Source: Pararhodobacter sp. CCB-MM2
Lineage (GTDB): Bacteria; Pseudomonadota; Alphaproteobacteria; Rhodobacterales; Rhodobacteraceae
Direction: 5' to 3'
Assembly (NCBI RefSeq): GCF_001691415.1
Contig: NZ_LRRR01000035.1
Coordinates: forward strand, 1-41,580
Length of the DNA stretch: 41,580 nucleotides
The translations under genes were made by a program, and so were the position numbers. Below the pieces are notes generated by a model. The model did not search any database. It was not told the origin of the DNA and was given only the letters and a program-made list of their open reading frames with translations. Shown piece after piece: positions 35,891 through 41,580 of this stretch; positions within the stretch are counted from its first letter, which is position 1, and each line of letters starts with the position of its first letter.

Positions 35891-38571
35891 CAGTTGCCAC
35901 CCTGCATGATGGTCGCGCGAGCTTCGGGCGACAGGTTGTCCCAAAGCTCCTCGACCGTGAGGCCGAACCGCTCTGCCGCCGAGGTCAGCGATGGGTTGGT
36001 CCGCGCTCGATCCGGGATTGAGCCGGCGTTCTGCTGCGGTGCGACAGCCTGTTGCTCGGGTTGCGCCGGGGCTTGTTGCCGCGCGCCGAAGTCTTGGACG
36101 CCGGCCAGCGGGTTCTGCCGAGCGCGCAGTTCGTCGAAGGCCTGAGCCCGCGTCAGCTCTCCAGCGCGAAGCTGCTGGATCACCGCCGCGCCGTCCGCGT
36201 CATACTGCGCAACAGCTCTGAGCGTGCTCAAGATCATCTCGTTGCCACCCGGCGTGTTGATGACCCGCGGCAGAGATTGGATGAACAGCGCAAGGTCCGC
36301 GTCCGACATGGGACCGCTACCCGGCGGGCGTTGCTCGGGAACCATCGAGTTGACCAGTGCCTGCAAGGCTTGGATTTCGCTAAGGCCATCGGTCTCGATG
36401 CCCCATTCACCCGCAAGCTGTGTCAGTCGAGCAATGCCACCAGACGGCGCGGAGGCCAAGAGAGCATCAAGCTGATCAAGGCGTCCCATATTCCGCTGCG
36501 CTGCGATGCCGGCGTTGGAAAGGTCCGCCAGCGTTTGCGCATCCTGCCGCGCAAAGGCGTCATCGAACGCCTCCGACCCGCCGACATTCGTCGTGACGTT
36601 GACGCCGCCCGCGCCAAAGGCCTGTTGCAGCGCCTGCTCTTGAGGAACGCCCATCTCAAGGAGGTACTCATAGTTGCGCTGCCCGGTCGTTTGGTCAGGC
36701 CGCGGCGCGGGTCCGCCGTTGAGCATGAACGATTGGTACTCAGGTGTGCCCGGTTGCAGCCCGGCTTGCTCAGCCTGAAACTGCAACGTCTGCACCGTGG
36801 ACGGAGCCTGCTGGGCCGGAGCCGGGCCGCCGTTCAGCATGAAGGACTGATATTCCGGCGTGCCAGGTTGCAGTCCAGCCGCCTCTGCGCGTGCCTGCAA
36901 CGTGACCATGGCCGGGGGAAGGTCCGGCGCCGCTTCCGGCGAGATTGCCATCGGCACTCCATCGGGGCCCATGCGGTAGAACCGACCGCCCATCTCTTGC
37001 ACGCCAGCCCACGGATCTTGCGGGCCCGGGAATGCAGCATTCATCTCGCGCTGGAGAAGCGCCGACAGGACCATGCGCTGACCATCGGAGGCCATGGGGT
37101 TGCTCACAAGCGGCATGAGCGCGGCAATGCGGGCCATGGGATCGCCGCCCACTCGCTGCGCAGGAGCGCCACCCATGGGCGCAGACGGGCCGCGAGTGGC
37201 GACAGCCGGGCCGTCATAGGAGGGCATAGCGCCGCCCATATAGGCCGCTGCACGGCGTGCCCGATGTTCCTCAGCAGGACGCAGGAAGCGGCTTACAATC
37301 GCAGCCGCAGCCGTGCCGGTGTCGGGTGCCGCAAAGATCTCCTGCGCCGCCCGGCTTTCCGGCCCCTTCAGCTCGCCCATCATGAAATCAAGCTGCGTGT
37401 CAATGTCCGACGGATCGGTGCCACGCTCACGTGCAAAGGCCTCGTAAGCAATGCGCCGAGATCCGGTCGGTTGATACAGGCCAAAGCCCCGCGTACCGTG
37501 GACGTTCGGAACCGCCTCGATTGCGCCGGGGTCCATGCCGCTTTCGTCTTGGAAGTTCAGCACGAAGGCGTCAGCGATATGCTCCGGCATGCCGCGACGG
37601 ATCAGCCCATCGCGCACCTGCCTGGCAACACCGCCACCTGTGGGTGCCGTTGCCGCCCGCGTGGCAATCTCAGGCCCGGCCGCCGCCATCGCCTCGGGAA
37701 CAGCCGCAGCGACCTCTGGTGATACTGCACCAGCCGCCGCCGCCTCCGGGTTCGCAAGCGCGATGCCGAGTTCCGCCAGCACCTCCTCGACAGGCCGTCC
37801 GGTCATGCTGGAAATGCGGCCGGCAATCTCCGCCGAGCCAGCGCCGAGAAGGTCGCTTGCGCCGCCGTCATCATCGCCCCAAGTCCGGAAGCCGTTGCGG
37901 CTCACGTCCCAGTGCGCATGCGACCCGCCCATGTACTCAGGGCCGAAGCCGATCCCGTGAACGCCCATTGCCCGCCCGATCAGCGCGGCGTTGGTCATCT
38001 CCGGATCACCCTGCATGACAGTCGAGCCATCAGGCCGGATGACGCGGAAGTCGGTTGCATGGCCAGGCGCGTGGTTCGTGGGCGAGTGGCTGCTGACGCC
38101 GGTCGTAACCTCGATGCGTCCGCCCGGCAGCGCATAGCCCCATGCCTGACCCAGCATGCCCAGAAGGCCGTCGTCTACGCCGTCGATTGCGCCAGTGATG
38201 GGGAGGGGGCTGTAACCGCCCTGCATGTCACCAAGCGGAGCCGTGGCAGGCGATGTCCCGCCGCGTGCGGACGGCTGCGTCGGTGCGCCATACGATGCCG
38301 GAGCCGAGTAGCCGCCGCTGCCCATCCCATAGCTGCCGAGGATGCCGTTCATCTGCGTGTCGAACTGATCGCGCAGGATGGCCTCGGACTTGGCGTTGCG
38401 TGCGTCCATCATCCGGCCAGCGAGGGCACGGCCCACAGCGGTCAGGCCTTCGCCAAAGCTCTGAGGCGCGCGGCCGGCATTTGCCGCCTGCATTGCTGCA
38501 GCAATCTCACGACGCCGCGTCAGCTCCTCGTAAGAAACGCCGGTATTCCCACCGAAAATGAAGCCGGTCAT
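35890..38571 (-). CDS. Internal virion protein with two cell-wall hydrolase domains
   Basis: An 893-residue ejection protein. Residues 150-230 match an M15-type peptidase (zinc ligands H167 or H171 with D174 in N-H-A-P-G-H-A-T-D, and H218-x-H220). Residues 313-445 match phage tail lysozyme (R-D-G-L-I-R-R-G-M-P-E-H-I-A-D-A-F; N-F-Q-D-E-S-G with E343 a likely catalytic acid; F-G-L-Y-Q-P-T-G). Later a segment containing A-G-L-Q-P-G-T-P-E-Y-Q-S-F-M-L-N-G-G occurs twice. It should cut peptide cross-links and glycan during genome entry. Confidence 0.85.
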   Translation of the reverse strand: MTGFIFGGNTGVSYEELTRRREIAAAMQAANAGRAPQSFGEGLTAVGRALAGRMMDARNAKSEAILRDQFDTQMNGILGSYGMGSGGYSAPASYGAPTQPSARGGTSPATAPLGDMQGGYSPLPITGAIDGVDDGLLGMLGQAWGYALPGGRIEVTTGVSSHSPTNHAPGHATDFRVIRPDGSTVMQGDPEMTNAALIGRAMGVHGIGFGPEYMGGSHAHWDVSRNGFRTWGDDDGGASDLLGAGSAEIAGRISSMTGRPVEEVLAELGIALANPEAAAAGAVSPEVAAAVPEAMAAAGPEIATRAATAPTGGGVARQVRDGLIRRGMPEHIADAFVLNFQDESGMDPGAIEAVPNVHGTRGFGLYQPTGSRRIAYEAFARERGTDPSDIDTQLDFMMGELKGPESRAAQEIFAAPDTGTAAAAIVSRFLRPAEEHRARRAAAYMGGAMPSYDGPAVATRGPSAPMGGAPAQRVGGDPMARIAALMPLVSNPMASDGQRMVLSALLQREMNAAFPGPQDPWAGVQEMGGRFYRMGPDGVPMAISPEAAPDLPPAMVTLQARAEAAGLQPGTPEYQSFMLNGGPAPAQQAPSTVQTLQFQAEQAGLQPGTPEYQSFMLNGGPAPRPDQTTGQRNYEYLLEMGVPQEQALQQAFGAGGVNVTTNVGGSEAFDDAFARQDAQTLADLSNAGIAAQRNMGRLDQLDALLASAPSGGIARLTQLAGEWGIETDGLSEIQALQALVNSMVPEQRPPGSGPMSDADLALFIQSLPRVINTPGGNEMILSTLRAVAQYDADGAAVIQQLRAGELTRAQAFDELRARQNPLAGVQDFGARQQAPAQPEQQAVAPQQNAGSIPDRARTNPSLTSAAERFGLTVEELWDNLSPEARATIMQGGN

Positions 38572-38574
38572 ATG

Positions 38575-40059
38575 TCAGACCTCCGGAAGCTGGGCATAAT
38601 CGACCGCGAAGAAGCCGCTGGGCATCGTCAGGACGGCCTCGGGCTTCCAGCGCAGAACCTCTTGAGCCATGTAGCCAATGCGGCGAACGCCCGGCTTGTC
38701 CCAGAGATAGCGGAAGGCGTAGACCCCAAGCGGGCCGCGCTCGCCCAAGCGCTCAATGTCAGACTTCAATCGCTGGTCAGAGATAAGCGCCGCGCCAAGT
38801 CCGAGAATGCCGCCCATGCCGCTCTGCCATGCGCCCATGCGGGCGTTATAGGCCTGCATCTGGTTCTGGTAATTCTGCATCTCAAGCCCCGCCCTATCGA
38901 CAGTCGGAACCGCGTTCGAATTGAAGCCGGGGAACTGCGGCATGTTGACCTGCGTCCCGCTGGTGAGCGCCGAAATCTCGTTCAGCGGCTGGTTCCGTAG
39001 CGCGAACAGCTCACCCATCTGGGCGTTGCGCAGGTCCTGCTTGAAGCCTTCGAGCGACATATCCGCGTTCTGCTGGTTGAGCTGGGCGTCGTTGTAGAAC
39101 TGTGCGCTGGTCGCATTCTGCCCGAACTGCTGGTTCTGCGCCGCGTTCCGGAACTCACCTTGCCCCATATCGACGCCGAACTGGCCGAGCTTCGCGTTGT
39201 TGATCGCAGTTTGCGCGTCGTTTGCAAACTGCGTCCGCGTGGCGTTCTGCCCGAACTGCTGCTGTTGCGCGGAGTTCTCGAAGGCCGCCCGCTGAGCATC
39301 CAGACCGGCAAGGCGAGATTGCTCCTGACCGCCCGCCAGCACGACCTGCATGCGCGCGTCGTTGGACTGCTCATCCAGCCGCCCCATGGCCCGATCAAAC
39401 GCCGTGGACCCTTCGCGAATGCCCTGGTTGATGAGGCTTGTACGCAGCGACTCCCGGTCTCGGTCCAGCTGCGGGTTGAGCCGCGCATAGAGCGCATCCT
39501 CGACGCGCTGACGATCCGCGCTCCAGTCCGTGCCGTAGGTGCTGGTGATGGCGCCCGCATCCGCAATGTCGCCGGAATAGTTCTGCCCGAGGGTTTGCCC
39601 GCCAACGTCACGCTGGATCTGGCCAGCATCGGCAATCTTGGTGGTGAGGTTCGCCTTGCGAATACCGTCTGCACTGCCGCCCGCCGTCACGCCGGACGTG
39701 TCGATTTCATTGCTCAGGTGACCCGCGATCCGGTTTGTCTGCGCAAGTCCGGCGCTGGCCAGCGCCTGCTGCGTCTGCTGGCCCGTGTCAAAGAGCTGCT
39801 GTTGACCCGGCGTGAGCGTGGTGTTCTGCTCAAGCAGAGGGATGTTGAACACCTCGCCCGTGTTCGGGTCGGTGTACTCGTAGAACATCCCATTGCCGCT
39901 CGCGTCCATGCGCTGTTGCGTGGTTACCGATCCCCAAGGCGTGTTTTGCGAGGGATTGGTGAGCCATGCGTTCGCGGTCGCGGTGCCGATGTTGTTTGCG
40001 GTTTGAGCCCCTGCGGTCTCTTGCGGGTCAGGACTCTGTGGCGCCTTCGGCTTGCCCAT
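38575..40059 (-). CDS. Internal/tail protein with S74-type C-terminal chaperone domain
   Basis: A 494-residue protein rich in Q and N with repeated heptad-like units (Q-F-G-Q-N-A-T-x-x-Q-F, twice near residues 270-320). The N-terminal 100 residues include N-T-P-W-G-S-V and L-T-P-G-Q-Q-Q-L. Residues 427-494 resemble the peptidase S74 intramolecular chaperone: S-D-Q-R-L-K (S427 and K432 at the spacing of the catalytic dyad), R-R-I-G-Y-M-A-Q-E-V and F-A-V-D-Y-A-Q-L. This domain may trimerise the protein and then release itself. It is probably ejected or placed in the tail. Confidence 0.75.
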   Translation of the reverse strand: MGKPKAPQSPDPQETAGAQTANNIGTATANAWLTNPSQNTPWGSVTTQQRMDASGNGMFYEYTDPNTGEVFNIPLLEQNTTLTPGQQQLFDTGQQTQQALASAGLAQTNRIAGHLSNEIDTSGVTAGGSADGIRKANLTTKIADAGQIQRDVGGQTLGQNYSGDIADAGAITSTYGTDWSADRQRVEDALYARLNPQLDRDRESLRTSLINQGIREGSTAFDRAMGRLDEQSNDARMQVVLAGGQEQSRLAGLDAQRAAFENSAQQQQFGQNATRTQFANDAQTAINNAKLGQFGVDMGQGEFRNAAQNQQFGQNATSAQFYNDAQLNQQNADMSLEGFKQDLRNAQMGELFALRNQPLNEISALTSGTQVNMPQFPGFNSNAVPTVDRAGLEMQNYQNQMQAYNARMGAWQSGMGGILGLGAALISDQRLKSDIERLGERGPLGVYAFRYLWDKPGVRRIGYMAQEVLRWKPEAVLTMPSGFFAVDYAQLPEV

Positions 40060-40062
40060 GTG

Positions 40063-40488
40063 CTACCTCGACAGTCTGGATTGGTGCCATGCATCATCGG
40101 TGATGCAAAGAATGGCTTCTGAGGCCTCGCGTCCGCGCAGTCGCGGGATGACGTACTCGGCCGCGCCAAGGGCCTTCCACAAGCGCCGAACGCGGGTGTT
40201 CTCTTCTGCGGTTCGTGCCACGACCATCTGGCAGCCGGCCGTCTTGAAGACGTAGCCAAAGAGCGCCTTGAGGATCGACCGCTTAGCCCATGCCGGGCTT
40301 AGAGCTGCCCCTGAGCATTCAATCACGCCGGTTTCGGGTTGCCAGTTGTGGAAGACGAAGCCCGCCACCATGTTGCCGCTCGCATCCAGAACCGCAGCCG
40401 TTCTGCAGTGCCCGAAGTCGCGCGGCAGGTGCGCCATCGCCATGACGAAAGGCACAACCGCGTCATTGCAGCCCCATACCAGCCTCAA
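40063..40488 (-). CDS. GNAT-family acetyltransferase
   Basis: A 141-residue protein. The convincing start is TTG 40488, overlapping the tail-hub stop as TTGA, giving L-R-L-V-W-G-C-N-D; upstream in-frame ATGs lie inside the tail-hub gene. The fold follows GNAT: A-V-L-D-A-S-G-N-M-V-A-G-F-V-F-H-N-W for strands 2-4, A-W-A-K-R-S-I-L-K-A-L-F as the acetyl-CoA region, and A-E-E-N-T-R-V-R-R-L-W-K-A-L-G-A-A-E late. Such GNAT proteins are common in the late operons of alphaproteobacterial podoviruses with unknown substrate. Confidence 0.8.
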   Translation of the reverse strand: MRLVWGCNDAVVPFVMAMAHLPRDFGHCRTAAVLDASGNMVAGFVFHNWQPETGVIECSGAALSPAWAKRSILKALFGYVFKTAGCQMVVARTAEENTRVRRLWKALGAAEYVIPRLRGREASEAILCITDDAWHQSRLSR

Positions 40489-41580
40489 GAGGCGATGCCC
40501 CCGCCTTCGATCATCAGGTCCATGGAGACCATCTCCACAGCCATAGCCGCGGCGGAACCGCTGGTGATCTGGATCTGAGGCGAAATCGCGTACCCGCCGC
40601 CGCTGACCGCCTGCCAGTTCTTCACCACGCCCTTGCGCGGCTCTGTGGTTTCGCGGGCCCAGACATTCGCGCCCCAAAGGCCGGTGCCCCAGATCATGCC
40701 GTCTCCGTCGATCGGTTCGGCCACCGGTGCCGATGGGAAGCGGACTGTGAAGTCCTGCGCGGCGCTGTACTTGGCCCGGAAGGCGCTATCCGCGAAGAAG
40801 CTGGCCCGCGCCATCGGCACGACCTTGTAGGCCGTGGGTGCTCCGAAATCCATGAACGGGTAAGACGCCCGCGCAGTGAAGGCCGCGCCGTCATCCCGAC
40901 CGCCCACATTGAGCTTGGTCACCGTGCCGCCAGACCTCCCGACAAACACCCCGCCCGCATAGATTGCCGCGCAGTCACCTTGCCAGCCTGTCTGCACTGC
41001 CCAGGCTCCGGTCTGAAGGTTTGCCGTCAGCATCCGGTCGGAACCGGGGAACACCGCGAAAAGGAGATTGCCCGCCGTCCATTTCAGGAGCTCGACCGAC
41101 CCGGCGCCCGCGACTTCCTCTTGCCATGTGCTGCGGATGTCGCTCGTGATGGCGGCCAGAGACAGCGCAGCAGGGTCTCTCTGGATCGCCGCCGAGATCG
41201 GCACGATACCGTCATCCGTGGCGATCAGAAGGTCACCGCCCGCCTGAATGGTGGCGCGCTTGCCCAGAGGCCGGCCAATGTCATATCGGCCTTCGAATGC
41301 CCATGTTGCCGCGTCAGAGGGGTCGGTGCCGCTGTAGATCGCGACCTCGCCCATATCGCTGACAAACACGCATTTGTCGTCCAGCCCATCGCCGCTATCG
41401 AGAGACCATGTGCCACCGAACAAGAGCCGGCCGCCACGCTGAAACACGCCCGCAAGGCTCAGATCCAGAGCGGTGCCGCCAACTGACGATGCCGGCAGAT
41501 ACCATACTGTGAGGCTGCTCCCCTCGATGAAGAACAGGCGGTTTCGGTACAGCCACACATCCGACAGTGCGGCGGTATCA
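40485..41580 (-). CDS. Tail hub/nozzle protein, C-terminal part (continues at base 882 side)
   Basis: This is the rest of the 616-residue hub protein; its N-terminal part is at 1-882. The frame joins without a gap at 41453/1. The region is beta-rich with repeated short strands and glycines (G-G-R-L-L-F-G-G-T-W-S-L-D; Y-A-G-G-V-F-V-G-R-S-G-G-T-V-T-K-L). Near the end W-G-T-G-L-W-G-A-N-V-W mirrors the W-G-S-G-L-W-G motif in the first part. It ends overlapping the GNAT start. The split is an artefact of where the circle was opened. Confidence 0.75.
   Translation of the reverse strand, partial: DTAALSDVWLYRNRLFFIEGSSLTVWYLPASSVGGTALDLSLAGVFQRGGRLLFGGTWSLDSGDGLDDKCVFVSDMGEVAIYSGTDPSDAATWAFEGRYDIGRPLGKRATIQAGGDLLIATDDGIVPISAAIQRDPAALSLAAITSDIRSTWQEEVAGAGSVELLKWTAGNLLFAVFPGSDRMLTANLQTGAWAVQTGWQGDCAAIYAGGVFVGRSGGTVTKLNVGGRDDGAAFTARASYPFMDFGAPTAYKVVPMARASFFADSAFRAKYSAAQDFTVRFPSAPVAEPIDGDGMIWGTGLWGANVWARETTEPRKGVVKNWQAVSGGGYAISPQIQITSGSAAAMAVEMVSMDLMIEGGGIAS
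41454..41580. repeat. Terminal direct repeat, right copy
   Basis: Identical to 1-127; the two copies represent one stretch of the circular molecule. Remove one copy before counting genes or length. Confidence 0.95.

Noticed and set aside
36052..37722. 556-codon plus-strand frame over the 893-residue ejection gene
   Set aside because: Antisense shadow, arginine- and leucine-rich with no domain pattern.
1..41580. 127-base direct terminal repeat of T7 type
   Set aside because: The length equals a common assembler k-mer, and the repeat lies inside a continuous coding frame. A true short terminal repeat would normally lie in a non-coding region.

Overview
This window is a complete temperate phage genome, probably a short-tailed (podovirus-type) phage of an alphaproteobacterium, most likely Rhodobacteraceae. 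The first 127 bases recur exactly at the end (41454-41580), so the molecule is circular or circularly permuted with 41453 unique bases, and one tail gene crosses the ends. GC is high throughout, with strong G/C in third codon positions. A GapR-family protein and many short proteins of Rhodobacterales prophage type support the host guess. The podovirus guess rests on a P22-like portal, a tail-hub protein, three large internal/ejection proteins, and the absence of a tape measure or tail tube.

The immunity region (about 15800-17700) is a mirror image of phage lambda's: cro-like gene (leftward), operators, cI repressor (rightward), two small lysogeny genes in the rexA/rexB position, terminator, second operator pair, rightward early promoter. 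Four copies of a 14-bp operator (ACTAG-N4-CTWGT) lie at 16051, 16086, 17600 and 17633. Promoter spacing suggests that both cI and cro mRNAs are leaderless.

The leftward early operon (15786 to 9076) carries a Tad2-family anti-Thoeris protein, RusA resolvase, GapR, SSB, an O-like replication initiator with an iteron array inside the gene, an adenine methyltransferase and two winged-helix regulators. Its last gene sits where lambda has Q, followed by a promoter-like sequence and a terminator before the late genes. The rightward early operon (17718 to 25450) carries a Rad52-like annealing protein, a coiled-coil partner, an HNH endonuclease, a C5-methyltransferase-like protein, many small proteins, an excisionase-like protein and a tyrosine integrase. 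Next come an HNH gene and attP, which is the 3' half of a tRNA-Arg(CCT) gene (25928-25976) flanked by near-identical 31-bp repeats.

All late genes run leftward: TerS, TerL, portal, a small protein, scaffold, capsid, decoration and head-tail proteins (8911 to 879), then across the circle junction the tail hub, a GNAT acetyltransferase, three ejection proteins, a fibre, a seven-repeat beta-propeller, fibre-assembly-like proteins and the lysis cassette (holin, membrane protein, SAR endolysin, overlapping spanins). Three rightward cargo genes interrupt this order: a lipoprotein and a two-helix membrane protein (33243-33842), and a low-GC 513-residue membrane protein next to attP (27081-28622). 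The strongest leads are the lambda-like immunity region with its unknown rex-position genes, the Tad2 gene, the in-gene replication origin, the propeller adhesin and the membrane-protein cargo genes.
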